NCBI GenBank assembly: GCA_033239125.1
Contig: BSWB01000005.1
Location: 103,043,994-103,107,993 of the forward strand
DNA length: 64,000 bases
From: Fagopyrum homotropicum
Lineage: Eukaryota; Streptophyta; Magnoliopsida; Caryophyllales; Polygonaceae
Direction of reading: 5' to 3'
Shown: positions 1 through 11,782 of the stretch, one piece after another
Numbering within the stretch: position 1 is the first letter of the stretch
Layout: each line of letters begins with the position of its first letter
Notes under the pieces: model-generated
The model's database searches: none
Told to the model about the DNA's origin: nothing
What the model saw: the letters and a program-made list of their open reading frames with translations, nothing else
Made by a program: the position numbers and the translations under genes

Positions 1-142
1 AAGTTGAGCTTCATCCAATTCCGTTTGGATGTTTCTCTTATTGTTTTCAGCCATCTTTTTCTCTTTCAAAAACTCTTCTCAAAGTTTTCTCAAGTTCTGG
101 ATCGAAAGGAACTAGATCTTTGGTAGATCTAGTCTTTCGCAT
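1..142 (-). pseudogene. gag N-terminus of element D (partial, frameshifted)
   Basis: Translation from the ATG at 142 gives MRKTRSTKDLVPFDPELEKT, closely parallel to the gag start of element C (MRRTRAGKEIVPYDPELEKT at 63217). The frame stops about 30 codons in. The next homologous stretch (MAENNKRNIQTELDEAQL) sits in another frame starting at 54, so a small indel near 55-60 breaks the reading frame. The rest of gag lies outside the window. Confidence 0.65.
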
Positions 143-246
143 ATACCTAAAGAATCTTCAAAAATCACTCAAAAAGAGATATCAAATAACAAGAGCAAAG
201 CTCCCAAGCTCGACAACCGAGAACCGAAATTTGGTCTACACCAAAT

Positions 247-264
247 CCCCGGCAACGGCGCAAA
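247..264 (-). other. Primer-binding site of element D
   Basis: The minus strand reads TTGCGCCGTTGCCGGGG just inside the LTR, matching the tRNA-Asp-type site of plant Athila/Tat elements (TGGCGCCGTTGCCGGGG in element C) except for one changed base near the start. Confidence 0.75.
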
Positions 265-269
265 AAACT

Positions 270-1429
270 TGTTCGCCTCAAAGTGTGCGTGCAAATAAGT
301 TTTAATTATAAAACTGAAATCAAAGCAAGCGAACCCGCAGTGTACGGATCGGCGTAGTAGAGCAAGAATTCTAGAGTATCGAACTCAGGGATTTGGTGAA
401 ACAAAATCAGTTTCGAATAATCGAGCAATTAAAAGTATAAAAGCTTTGCAAATAATTGGATAACAGCAATCCTAAAGATCTAGGTATCCAATTGTGGCAA
501 TCGATTCAAGATATTCTAAAGATATAAGGACAGAGTTGAGGTTGCAAAGGTATAACTAATGTAAGGTTGAGTACGGTGAAGTTTCAAAACCTTATATGTC
601 TAACCCAAGGACACTCTCTATAAAGGTTGTTGAGGCTGCAGTATAGAAAGGATCTAAAGGTAAGAATTAATCTCAAATACCCATGCCCAAACCCAAGGAA
701 TCAAAGATAAACTAAAACGGTTAAGATTGTGACACTCGAAACCGAAATAGAGGATGTTGAGTCTCACTACTACCTAGGAAAGGCAAGTCAAGGCTAGGTT
801 AAAGCAAATCTTTACATTTGGATTAAAGCAAAAGCAAGGGTCGTAAAACTAGAAAATCACGGTTGGATCTTGAGATTTCACGGCCGTGGAACTCAAGAAC
901 ATACCGTAATTTAGGGTGTCGTCGAGGTTTCTCACACTCTCAGGGTCCAATCTGTTTACGATCGATCTATCATCACCTAAGCCACAACTATCAACCCTTC
1001 ACCATAGAATTGCTAAAGGGTTTTAGCCAATAATCATAGTCATTGAACCAAATATCAATTTAAGAAGAAAAGAAAGATAAAAACCCTCGAAAACTCAATA
1101 ACCAATCAAAGTCAATCTCAAATCAGAACAATAAAGTAGTATGTTTAATGAATTCAGAATATGGAACAAGAATCCTCACAGCAATCTTAGAGAACAATGA
1201 AGAACGGAGTGTCAATCCGTCTCCGAAAGAAAAAAACCCTAAGAAAACCTCCAAAGTATGCAATCTTCAATATCGCGTCTTTCACAAACCACACTCCGAA
1301 ATCTCCGATCTTTCGTCTCGACTCTCCATCGAGTTGCAAGCGCAGGTCAAAATGAAACCCTAAGCAATCAAAACAATCAAAACAAGTGCCTAATATATAG
1401 TCATATTTCACGCTAACAAAATATAGACA
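270..1429 (-). repeat. 5' LTR of element D
   Basis: On the minus strand the LTR runs from TGTCTATATTTTG (1429) to a GCGAACA end (270), about 1.16 kb. Its last 150 bases share the phrases GTACACTGCGGGTTCGC and GCGAACAAGTTTTT with the LTR end of element C. Boundaries are inferred from TG...CA ends and the adjacent primer site; the second LTR is outside the window. Confidence 0.7.
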
Positions 1430-1440
1430 TAGAAAATTGG

Positions 1441-1590
1441 TTGAAGAGAGTACTGAGATCTCGAGATTCACCGCCGACTTGCATCCCTAAAGGGAATTTG
1501 AGAGGCCTGGTTGATGCTCCTGTTGAGTGTCCGCCATGGCTGTCGCAAGAAGACATCAGCTACTATGCAAAGAAGATTAAGAAGAGAGGG
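1441..1590 (+). pseudogene. Epoxide hydrolase fragment
   Basis: The frame encodes SRDSPPTCIPKG followed by ECPPWLSQEDISYYAKKIKK. This resembles the cap region of plant soluble epoxide hydrolases (alpha/beta-hydrolase family), where PSWLSEEDxxYYxxKFE is typical. Only about 50 residues are present, with no nucleophile or catalytic-triad region. Homology is lost after residue 1590 or so. The fragment abuts the LTR of element D, so the parent gene or gene copy was probably broken by transposition. A chance similarity is possible but unlikely given the PPWLSxED and YYAKK pattern. Confidence 0.5.
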
Positions 1591-2263
1591 CTTACAAAAA
1601 CAGAACGCATGGATACAAACAAGTTCATAAGTACTGGCTATAATTTAGAAGCAATAGATGCTTGCATCAATTAGCAAATGTCCATGCTCAGATGTTGGAT
1701 AAGGGCAACTTTGCAACCAACCACCGGTATATATGCCTTCTTAAGGGTTCCTCCACCGCCCTTCATTTCACGCCATTTTTCTCTTGCCTGTGTGGAATCA
1801 CTAACCCCTTCAATTGGTACTCGATTCTTCTTCTAACATCTCTCCCTTACTTTGATCTGATAGATAGGGTTTTTGGATCTTCAATTCTGCTTCTTCAAAC
1901 CAAAATCCCCGGGGTTTAATCTTTAAATTCTCCCACTCTTTGCAAATTTCGCGTCTCGCTCGATGATTCATCTTTTTTCAAGTACAAAAGCAATTTTCGA
2001 ACTATTGATGTGTTCTTGTGAACCTATTTTTTCCAATTCAACATACCAGAAGGAGAAATGAGACTAAGAGACACTCATTGTACTTTTGGGGAGAACACAT
2101 TTCCAGTTATACTTCGAGAGAGTTGCTGGAGAGAAGCTAGCACCTTTTGAAAATTAGTTCTTGTATTACTAAAGGTTAAAAGCTTCAATTGCTGAATCTT
2201 TTGAAAATTAGTTTTTGTTTATAATCCTCGTCTAGGAATTTGTAGATTTGCCCTATTCTGCAG
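1591..2263 (+). other. Unassigned sequence with UTR-like composition
   Basis: No supported coding region. A pyrimidine-rich stretch around 1740-1920 resembles a plant 5' UTR and could belong to the RRM gene remnant downstream, but no start exon could be identified. Confidence 0.3.
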
Positions 2264-2680
2264 AGGAATGTCGTCTGCAAAAGGAATTCTCATGTTTTGG
2301 CCCTATAACTGAAGGTAGAATTCGATGGTTGAGTGGATTTCTACATCATATATTAATCATTCCCTTTGAATTTTGTTTAATGCCCCTTTGTATTTAAACT
2401 ACTTAAGGATCAAGCAACAAAGAAATCGAAAGGCTACGCATTTATCCAGTACACGACTCAAGACGATGCCATGTTAACCTTGGAGAACATGGATCAAAAG
2501 GTTTATCCTTGTGCCCTTTCTTCTTTTCAAATGTTTCGGTTACTGAATCATGGTTCATAACTTCATATACAGTACTTTGATGGTCGCGTCATTCATGTGG
2601 AGCTTGCAAAGCCAGGAAAGGACATGTGCGACGAGATTCCACTCGCATTAGGATCAGAAGGCAGGCCAAAAATCTTCTAA
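2264..2680 (+). pseudogene. RRM-domain RNA-binding protein remnant
   Basis: Three exon-like blocks encode most of one RNA-recognition motif: 2264-2314 (KEFSCFGPITE), about 2408-2501 (KKSKGYAFIQY, the RNP1 motif, then LENMDQK) and 2574-2680 (YFDGRVIHVELAKPGKD and a stop at TAA 2678-2680). The intron 2502-2573 has GT and AG ends and joins in phase 0. No exon with RNP2 or a start codon was found upstream, and the acceptor before the second block looks lost, so this is probably a partial gene. Small single-RRM proteins of plants, including organellar ones, are the likely relatives. The specific orthologue is unknown. Confidence 0.6.
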
Positions 2681-2734
2681 GAAAGCACTTCTGCAAATGT
2701 TTTTAGTTTGTTCTATGGTTTATATTTTTTAACT

Positions 2735-3118
2735 TCCGGTATGTGAATCCGGTATGCGAATCCGGTATGTGAATCCGGTATGTAAATTATAAAAAATTAA
2801 AAAAAACAAAAAGAAAACAAAAAAAAATTGGTATGAGTTTCTGGTATGAATTTCATACCAGAAACTCATACCAGAAAATGATAAAAAAAAATAAAAAAAG
2901 ACAAAAAAAAAACTTATGGTATGATAAAATTTTTGTTATGATAAAATTTCTGGTATGATAAAATTTCTGGTATGATAAAATTTCTGGTATGATAAATGTC
3001 CGGTATGTAAATGTCCGGTATGTAAATGTCCGGTATGTAAATGTCCGGTATGTAAAATGTCCGGTATGTAAAATGTCCGGTATGAAAATGTCCGGTATGA
3101 AAATGTCCGTTATGAAAA
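2735..3118. repeat. Minisatellite with shifting unit
   Basis: Tandem units built around CCGGTATG or CTGGTATG: a GAATCCGGTATGT type near 2735-2790, a GATAAAATTTCTGGTAT type at about 2920-2995, and a 14-base AAATGTCCGGTATG type at about 2996-3118. A short inverted pair (GGTATGAGTTTCTGGTATGA and its complement) lies near 2831-2876. Confidence 0.85.
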
Positions 3119-4014
3119 CAGAAAATTAAAAAATTAAAAAAGAAAGAAGAAAATAAAAAAGGCAAAGAAAATAAAATAAAATAAAATAAAAAATAAATTC
3201 AGTAATTAAAAATTAAAACTTACACTAATATAAGAAATAACAAACATCAACTATTATTTTTTAAATGAAAGGGTTAATTATTTTTACCTACCATTAAATG
3301 AAAGTGGTAAAAAATTATGCGCTACATTTACTAAACACAAAACTAAAAAAGCCTAGTAAACCAAATTGTCTCAAACTAAAAAAGGTCTAGTAGGCCAAAA
3401 TCTTTCTAATAATAATTTGTCATATGAACTAATTAAAATAAGATAGCCTTATTTGTAAACTTACAAGTTGGTTTTGTTAACTTAATTTATTAGTTATATT
3501 TACAATTTTCTATATCAAATTAACAGTATATTTTCATCAAATTTTATTTTTAATAATTTAAATTATACATTTTAAATACAAGTGATGTATGTATTGTTTT
3601 TAATCAAATATTTAGTGCATGAATAATATCAGGAGATATTTCATTTCCTGCCATCTTTAACACTACAAGTTTACGAGCCGAGCTCTTAATTTAGTGCATC
3701 TACGATGACAATTGCCCTTCATCTTCCAAGTTTAGGCAGCTCAAGAGAGCTTTACTTAAAGTCATTCCAGCTTCTACACCAAACATGTTATCCTTCTAGT
3801 TAAGCTTTTATAAGTGAGTACACAACTCGATTGCCTTAGACAAAGCAATCCCACCTTCGGAATCAACCCTGGTGGAGGAGCACCTTTCTTGAGGACTTCA
3901 AGGATGAGTTTACTGCACTCCTTGTCATAAAGTTGCACTGCAAACCCACAATCTTCATCAGGCTCATTTTCATATTGATGGGTTTGTAGTTGTAAATATA
4001 ACTTCTTTAATATA
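3119..4014. other. AT-rich intergenic DNA with a weak minus-strand coding-like patch
   Basis: 3119-3640 is A/T-rich with homopolymers and no coding signal. On the minus strand, about 3980-3850 reads ENEPDEDCGFAVQLYDKE followed by LILEVLKKGAPP, which has protein-like composition but no family I recognise. It is interrupted by stops towards 3800. Possibly a decayed exon. Confidence 0.3.
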
Positions 4015-4950
4015 CACTACTAAAAAAAAATGGTCAAACACGCCGGATGTTTTGAACTATATATCTCATATCTCATTCGGCATAAAGGTTGGAGATGTAT
4101 TTGTTCTCATACTATATACCCGGGGGAAGTGTTCAAGTAAGGCCCATTATTTCGGTACGGCCGTGCGGCCGTCCGTACGTCGACACGTGTCCCGAAAATT
4201 TTTTTTTTTTTCTGAAGAACGAGTAAAAGTAATAGTTCAAAATTTATTATGGAATAGTTCATAACTTATAAAAGGATAGTTCATGAACTATGATAGGATA
4301 GTTCATAGTGCAAAATTTATAAAGGAAAGAAGGTAATAGTTCAAAACTTATTAAGGAATAGTTCATAACTTCTAAAAGGATAGTTCATGAATTATAATAG
4401 AATAGTTCATAGTGCAAAATTTATAAAGGAGTGAAAGTAATAGTTCAAAACTTATTATGGAATAGTTCATGAATTATAATAGAATAGTTCATGGATTATA
4501 TTAAAAAGTAATAGTTCATGGATTATATGGGAATAGTTCAAACTTTATAGGAGAATAGTGCATAAATTATATCCGGAAAAAAAAAAAAAAAAAAAAATTT
4601 CGGGACACGTGTCGGCCGTACGACCGTACCGCAATATATGGACCGTACCTGAACATTTACCATATACCCGGGGCCTTTTATTTTTATATCCAGCGTATTT
4701 ACTTATTGTAAAAAATCATAATAATTTGTGTAGTTTTAAGTATTCAGGTATTTGGTAGTATATACCCCAGATATTATGTTATCCGGAGTGTGTAATATCT
4801 GACATACCCGGCGTATTTGAGATATATTCCTTGTATTGTGAATATTCAGGGTATTTCTTTCGAAATGTCCGCTTAATATATTGTAGAATATATCACGGAT
4901 TTAATTTGATCCGGGATATTAAGTTTGTGTTTTCTTTCAAAAAGCAAATA
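4015..4950. mobile_element. CACTA-like terminus (partial)
   Basis: Starts with CACTACTAAAAAA, the typical end of CACTA (En/Spm) transposons. Degenerate CCGG-centred subterminal repeats follow (CGCCGGATG, ATCCGGAGTGTGTAATAT, CATACCCGGCGTATTT, GATCCGGGATATT). The phrase ATCCGGAGTGTGTAATAT is closely matched by ATCCGGGCGTGTAATAT near the second CACTA-like end at 35244. A MITE interrupts the repeats at 4125-4661. No opposite terminus or transposase was found, and the right limit given is only where the repeats fade. Confidence 0.45.
4125..4661. mobile_element. MULE-type MITE, copy 1 (537 bp)
   Basis: Both ends read inward as GG(A/T)AA(G/A)TGTTCA(A/G)GTA and continue through a palindromic CGGTACGGCCGT block and GACACGTGTCCCGAAA. 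The core is an array of units containing ATAGTTCATGAATTATAATA. The element is flanked by a perfect 11-bp duplication, ATATACCCGGG (4114-4124 and 4662-4672), typical in length of Mutator-like insertions. It has no coding capacity and sits inside the CACTA-like terminus. Copies 2 and 3 are at 10435 and 22259. Confidence 0.85.
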
Positions 4951-5678
4951 TAACATACTCACCTATACGGCAACAACGTATCCATAACATGGAAACAAAG
5001 CAAATATAATGTATCTCTTTGAGTTTTCCACATAACTCAATTTTTATGGTTGGAACTAACAAAATTAGATTTAGTTATTTGTTGCCTCAAAAACTAAGGA
5101 CCTCTTACATCATTCAATGTCTTTCTCACGTTCGGTCATTATTTCAGGGAATGGATAACGCCTTTAATGTTGTGTGAACGGAAAGAGAAAATTATCATTT
5201 GAATATCTATGTTTGGAATTCGATGAGTGGACTTTTTGTCCAACTTTTTTTTAGAGTTGTCATGCGCGCTTCACAACCTAAATCTTAATTTGATTGAGAA
5301 TTGTAAGTCATTCTTATTTCTCACTTTTATAACTTTTTCACTTAGAATGTTCATCAATAAATTTATACAAATTTTCAGTGAAAATATAAATCAATTATTT
5401 TTATATATGAATGATGTATTATAGAAATAGTAACTTTTATATGTTATTAGACTTTAATTTTGGGTATAAGTTGAAGCTACTAATGAAATATAATAATATC
5501 ATAATCTAAATTCTAATTTTCTGTAAAGATTAGACAAAGTTTTATAAAATTTAATAAACATTATATGTTCAAAACTTTTAAAAGTATTTGTAGTATCTTT
5601 ATGCAACGTATTGACATCTATGCATTTTCTAAATTTTCTCAAAATAGTATTAGTTCACAGTTAGCAATTAATACATTA
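4951..5678. other. AT-rich intergenic DNA
   Basis: No coding, RNA or clear repeat signal was seen; long A/T-rich stretches only. Confidence 0.5.
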
Positions 5679-5972
5679 AGGGCCCGTTTGGTTTTAACTC
5701 CGGAATCGGAAACGGAATGGAAACGAATCTAGTCCATATGAATACTATTGTTCATGAAAGTTTGAGGAATCATTCCTTATGGTGTGATGAAATTGAAGTA
5801 GAATTTGATTACTTTTGATACCCTATAGGGTAACAAAATGTGGGGAAGTATGTGCATTTTGTATTAATCCATAAGGAATGATTCCACAAAATTTTATGAA
5901 TAAGGATACATATATGGACTAAATTCGTTTCCATTCCGTTTCCGTTTTCGAAGCTGGAACCAAACGGGCCCT
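5679..5972. mobile_element. Fold-back MITE (294 bp)
   Basis: The ends are inverted: AGGGCCCGTTTGGTT at the left and the complementary CCAAACGGGCCCT at the right. Inverted similarity continues inward (GGAAACGGAATGGAAACGAAT against ATTCGTTTCCATTCCGTTTCC) and includes matched GGAATCATTCC segments. GGGCCCGTTTGG ends are common in plant MITEs of hAT-like type. The flanks ATACATTA and ACAAGTAG do not form a convincing duplication, so the superfamily is not fixed. Confidence 0.75.
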
Positions 5973-6666
5973 ACAAGTAGCAATTAATGTTTACAAGTCA
6001 TACTCCGCTAATATATTTTGAAAGAACGTATGTGACTACGGAAATATGAAAGAAATAAGCTGACAGCTACCAATCAATTAATGTTTTTTACAAAAGAAAG
6101 TCGATAAATAATGTTTTCATTGATTACGTTCAAACTCTACTCTCCTTTCTCTACCATGGAGATTCTGCAAGGTCGGACAGAGAACTCGATCAAGAACCAT
6201 TGAAACTCCACCGAGAGAAAGGTTATCTCCAATGGCATCCTACTCTTACGTTATTCCATCTAGTATCAACAATATCATATCACACTTGGAATATTGATGT
6301 GAAAGAAGCAGGAAGGAAGATCAACATTAAAAAAACATTACCAGAGTGAAATGAAGTATAGAGGTATAAATTACTTCGAACCTACATACAACCGTGAGCT
6401 ATACAAGTCATATAATATTCAACAATTCACACTATTCACATATTCAACCCAAATTAAAATGTAACTGAAACACCCACGTAATCTTCACCTTTCAACACAA
6501 AAAACGCTCACAGACGCTGCTCCCTACTGCACAGATGGATGATGGAAACACAATAATCTTACAAAAATACGTGAATATCCCAATATCCCTCCTCCACAAA
6601 GTGTTCTACACTAGTACTATATACATCTAATTATTTAACATCAGACACCATCCTTCTTCAAAGACT
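5973..6666. other. Downstream region of the CRCK-like gene
   Basis: No coding signal was seen. The part nearest the stop codon at 6667 probably includes the 3' UTR of the minus-strand kinase gene; the rest is AT-rich. Confidence 0.45.
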
Positions 6667-9600
6667 TCACACATTCCGCATATGACCTCTTTCGAACAGA
6701 TCTGCAGATCTTTGGGAAGCACAGTAATCGAGTTTAGCTTGATCCCGGAAGTCCTTCCTGATCCGCCATAGCTCCTCGGCGCATTCCTTCATGGATGGTC
6801 TGGACAGTCGGGAAGAGGCTACACATTTTTGGGCAAGCTTCAGCATCCTCTCTACTGCACAGATGGATGCTGGGCTCCTTTGAAGCTTAGGGTCCATTGC
6901 CAGCACCGGCGCATCTTGTTTTAGAGCTCGCATTGCCTGCATAAGGACAATAGATTCTTTATACTTGTCACAAAAGGAACTTTAATGGATGTGATTATCC
7001 AGATGATGTCGTCGTCCATATCCACATTCCACTCTATACTCCTAACTAAAATCACCTGCAAGTCAGTTGGCAAAAAACTACCTGCTAATGAAATTGCATT
7101 CAACCCCCTCATTCAAACATATTATAAGTCAGCTGGCACAAAACTACCAGTTATAAATGAAACTGCATTCAAAACATATCTTTCTTTAATGTTTTGAATT
7201 GTGATGAATAAGGAGGTAACACGGCAATGCTTTGGAACATTACGGAACGTACTCAACGAAGAAAAATGTCCCTTACAAAAGGAGAAAGAACAGAGAATAG
7301 TTAGACAGACTAAATTACAGGATATCAAAACATCTCTTCATTTTTTTTTAATGTTTTTAGCTTCTTGCCAATTATTTTCAATCCATTGCAAACACAATCA
7401 TGATAAAGATTTTCGACATGTTTCCTTACGAATGCAATTTCCTTGTCAATGGACAAAGAAGGCCTAAATGTGGGGGAACATGCCCAGAATCAGCTTCATC
7501 ACATTACAATTTCATCACTTTGAATGTTATAAAAAGGAGGATGTTTGAGATACTCACCCACTTTACTGATACCCTCTCCTTGAGGCCTCTCTTTGGCTCA
7601 AGTGGACGTCTCCCTGTCAGTATTTCCACAAGCAGTACACCAAAAGAATAGACATCACTCTTCTCAGTTAGCTGATAAGTTCTCACATACTCAGGATCCA
7701 AATAGCCAGCTGTGCCTTTGACCTGAGTTGAAATATGAGTTGGAGCATCTACTTCAGGGACCATCCGAGCAAACCCGAAGTCTGCAACTTTTGCCCGTAG
7801 CTTCTCAGTGATGAGAATGTTTGATGCTTTTATGTCTCGGTGGATAATTGGAGGATCTGCCAATAGCAAGAACATCAACAACCTTCGATCAATTACTTCT
7901 CAGAAAAGCAAAGGCCATTTTCATTTTTCCGATTTTGCTTTAAATGATTCAGGATCTTCCTCTTTTCAGTTCAGTTATGTTATGAGATTGTAGTTTACTT
8001 ATGATAAGAGATAAAAAGTCCCACCAGAACATACCCAAAGAATTAGAAATCTGGAGCAAAAAATATAATACAAATGAATAAAATACCCTAGTTTCATTTC
8101 CCTTGAGAGATGATGATTATATTGCCTTTAACAACACATTATTAGATCAATTTGTAGTGAATTGCACTTTAAAAATGAAAATACAGAAAACCGCTCATTA
8201 TCACATTTCTGTTACATATAATTTTGAATATCTATTGATGAAAATGGTCATGGGTGGTGAAATTTCAATTGATGAATGATAATGGATGGGTTCTAGTAAT
8301 TTCACCTACAAAGGTGGTGAAGAATGTAGTTCACCCTAAATAAACTGGGGTCACTGAGGCAACTGGCAACCCACTCATTACAAAGACTATATCAAAGCAA
8401 TTTAGTAGCATCGGGATGAAGTAGAAATCAGACACCTTATTAGTAATAATCATAGGACCTAGTGGCAATAACAGGAATTCATCCGCCAGATGCAGCAAAG
8501 AGAATCATCATTTTTTCTTGCATGAACTACCAGAATCTGTTAGTTTAACAGCTTAGATGTCAGACATACCACTGTAGTTGTGCAAATAGGCAATTGCATG
8601 AGCTACATCAGTAGCGATGTCTAGTCGTTGAGCCAACTCAAGTCCATTTCCTCTTTTACCTGCATTTCATCAATTCAATATATTGAAACAGAAGTAATTA
8701 TAAGCCTGTTTGATGTACATAAAATTCCAATTAGGTTATGCATAATGCAAAAGAGAATACCATCCAAATGCTCCTGCAGATTACCATTGCCAACATACTC
8801 AACCACAATAACATTTTCTTTCCTGTGCTCCACATATCCGTATAGCTTCACCAAATTGAGATGCTCAATCTTTGATAAGGCAAGGACTTCATTATGAAAC
8901 TCTGCACCTAAGGACTTGCCAAACAGGATCTGCAGGATATAATATGAAATTTATAGTAGTTTTGATGTCCACAATTTTAACTTCAAGCAATGTTAATAAT
9001 AATAACAGTGACTACATACACATGACACTTGTTCTTACACTTTTAGAACGTTTTACTGCAATAAGAGATCCATCCTTGAGCTGCCCCTTATACACAGTCC
9101 CAAATCCTCCTTGTCCAATAAGATTTTCCCGGGAAAAATTATCAGTAGCTTCGAGTATATCATGGAGAGAGAATTTCATGGAAGCTACGGTCCCAACTGT
9201 TGAAATTACAGAGCCAAAGGAATTCTGTTGCTTCCCATAGGATGAACCACTGCTCTTGCTTCCTGCTGAAAGACCAACTGAAAAAGAGCTGTATGTGATT
9301 ATGTGAGAATGCCACTTACCAGAAAAGGAATATTGTTATCAAGGCTCTTCATATAATCAAATCATAGTGGGTTGATTAAGGTACTCAATTAGCAGAGAGA
9401 TCATGAGTCCAATTCAACAGCAAATCTTATAAATTAACCTCTCTTCTCTTGGGCATATCATCGAGCACAAAAGAGCAAAAATAAAGTTAAGACCAAACTC
9501 AATTACGGATAGTATCACAGTCAGGATTAAAGACAACTTACAAGAGCTCCTTTCAACTGCATCCGATATTCTGATGTCATAGCCATGATCTTGAACTGAT

Positions 9601-9821
9601 GCATCCCCACCTTCCGGAACACAAACTACATCTGATTTCGATACAAAACCCGTAAAGATGATGCCAAATTTGCGACGAAAACGGCGGAGGAAAGAAGGTT
9701 TTTGAGGGGTATGAGCAGGAGTGGGTGGATTCCGGGTGGGAAATTGGGGATAAGGGGAAGGGGTATTGCGATGAAGCTGATAATTTGGGCGGTGTTTGTG
9801 TAGGATTGGAGATTTCTCCAT
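6667..9821 (-). CDS. Calmodulin-binding receptor-like cytoplasmic kinase (CRCK-like)
   Basis: Six exons on the minus strand: 9821-9542, 9277-9039, 8929-8761, 8659-8570, 7856-7558 and 6936-6667. They join in frame with GT-AG introns into a protein of about 448 residues. The N-terminus is basic and proline-rich with no signal peptide or membrane span. The Ser/Thr kinase domain follows: glycine loop GQGGFGTVYKG, lysine in IAVKRSK, catalytic loop IIHRDIKASNILI, DFG in VADFGFAR, then GTAGYLDPEY and SDVYSFGVLL. The tail ECAEELWRIRKDFR is typical of the CRCK family, which couples calcium/calmodulin to stress or immune signalling. A later ATG at 9821 was preferred to 9851 because MEKSPILHK gives a compact start; the upstream one remains possible. 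Which CRCK it matches is not settled. Function is inferred from family. Confidence 0.85.
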
Positions 9822-10004
9822 GAAACTAGTCAGGATTGAACATAATAACAAGGGCCAGATTCTTCTTTGTTCGTTACCGTGATGCGCAGAGGATCTAGAG
9901 AAGAAAAAAGAAACAATCAGAAAAAGAGAATGAAGAGGTGAAGGTAACTGTCAACGCAACCCCCACTCCCTAACCTCTGTTGATTTGGCCTCTCGTTTAA
10001 CAAG

Positions 10005-10512
10005 TAGTCAAAATTTTTTGAATTTTTCCGTTCGGTACCATGAGTTTTTGCCTTTTTTTTTTTTTTTTTTTGATAGTGTTCAAAATTTTTTACGTTTTCA
10101 TTTGGTATCTGAGTTTTTGACTTTTCTACATAGTGTCTAAAGTTTTTCATGTTTCCAATTGATATCTATGAGGTTTTGGTTTTTCCGTTCCGTAACTTTA
10201 TTTTTTTATTTTTTTTCTAAAATAACGTTACTTTTATTAAATTTATTAAAAAAAAAAGAAAAAAAATATAATAACTATTCCATATTATAAATTTCGAAGA
10301 TAAGTATATTTTATATTTTTTGGTGGGATACAAGTATATTTTAATTAAACAAATTTAATCAATTATTAATAAATTATGGTATTTTTTTAATAAAATTTTT
10401 ATATATCATTTTATGATTTATATATATATATATAGGTTAATGTTCAGGTAAGGCTCTTTTATTGCGGTACGGCCGTACGGCCGTACCGCAGGGCGACACG
10501 TGTCCCGAAAAA

Positions 10513-10552
<40 letters not shown>

Positions 10553-11161
10553 GGAAACTAATGAAAATTTATTTGAACTACCATGTTATAATTTATGCAC
10601 TATTATCCTATAAACTTTGAACTATTCCTATATAATCCATGAACTATTACTTTTTAATATAATCCATGAACTATTCTATTATAATTCATGAACTATCCCA
10701 TAATAAGTTTTGAACTATTACTTTTACTCCTTTATAAATTTTTGCACTTTAAACTATTCTATTATAATTCATGAACTATTCTATTATAATTCATGAACTA
10801 TCCCATAATAAGTTTTGAACTATTACTTTCACTCCTTTATAAATTTTGCACTATGAACTATTCTATTATAATTCATGAACTATGCTTTTAGAAGTTATGA
10901 ACTATTACTTAATAAGTTTTGAACTATTACTTTCAATCCTTTATAAATTTTACACTATGAACTATTCTATTATAATTCATGAACTATCCTTTTATAAGTT
11001 ATGAACTATTCCATAATAAGTTTTGAACTATTACTTTTACTCGTTTTAAAAAAAAAAAAAAAAAAAAAAAATTTTTTATTTTTTTTTTTTTTTTCGGGAC
11101 ACGTGTCGCCCTGCGGTACGGCCGCACGGCCGTACCGCAATAATGGGCCTTACTTGAATAA

Positions 11162-11205
<44 letters not shown>

Positions 11206-11675
11206 AATATTAATAAATTATGATATTTCTCATGTTTTGATGCAAAATATAATAAAGTATCAAATAGTAATAAATATATTAAAAATCATAAAATAATAGG
11301 TAAGAAAAATCATAATTTATTAATATTTGCTTAAATTTGTTTAACTAAAATATACTTGTCTCCCACCAAAATAAAATAAAATATACTTGTCTTTGAAATT
11401 TATAATATATAATTGTTATTATTTTTTTTCTTTTTTTAATAAATTTAATAAAAGAATCATTATTTTAGACAAAAAAAAAATTAAAATAAGGGGCACGGAA
11501 CGGAAAAACCGAAACCTCAGGGCTACCAAGCGGAAACGTGAAAAACTTTAGACACCATTCGAAAAAACCAAAAATTCGGGGGTATCAAACGAAAACGTAA
11601 AAAACTCTGGGCACCATCCGAAAAAGGCAAAAACTTGGGGATACCAAACGAAAAAATCCAAATTGTTTTTACATT
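10005..11675. mobile_element. Large fold-back element interrupted by a MITE
   Basis: About 430 bases at the left (10005-10434) are repeated in inverted orientation at the right (11167-11675). Landmarks include TTTTTCCGTTCCGT near 10180 against ACGGAACGGAAAAA near 11497, and TAAATTTATTAAAAAA on both arms. Short units of the form GGTATCTGAGTTTTTGACTTTT recur within each arm. MITE copy 2 lies between the arms near the centre. No coding capacity. Outer ends are approximate and no target duplication could be fixed. Confidence 0.75.
10435..11166. mobile_element. MULE-type MITE, copy 2 (732 bp)
   Basis: Ends read GGTTAATGTTCAGGTAAGG at the left and, inverted, GGGTATTATTCAAGTAAGG at the right. They continue into TTGCGGTACGGCCGTACGG, CCGTACCGCAGGGCGACA and CACGTGTCCCGAAAA. 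The core repeats units containing TATAATTCATGAACTATTC. Both flanks are TA repeats, which is compatible with a target duplication but cannot prove one. Confidence 0.8.
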
Positions 11676-11782
11676 TCTTGTACTCATTTATATACAAAAT
11701 CTTATAATATATAAAAATAATAATATTTAAATAAGGATAAATTAATCGTATCCGTTAAAAAATGTGATAAACTTTAATATTT

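Larger units (their letters stand above)
1..1429 (-). mobile_element. Ty3-gypsy (Athila/Tat-type) element D, 5' end
   Basis: Read on the minus strand, the order is LTR, primer-binding site, leader and the start of gag, so this is the 5' end of an element that continues off the left edge. The LTR 3' part and the gag N-terminus resemble those of element C at the right end of the window, so D is a more diverged member of the same broad group. Its junction with flanking DNA is near 1429/1430, and directly beyond it lies an epoxide hydrolase remnant. Family assignment rests on the tRNA-Asp-type primer site and the gag start; no pol is visible. Confidence 0.8.

Noticed and set aside
2914..3165. Repetitive protein with HTGHF/IPDIY units on the minus strand
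   Set aside because: It is a translation of the minisatellite with no start context or splice support.
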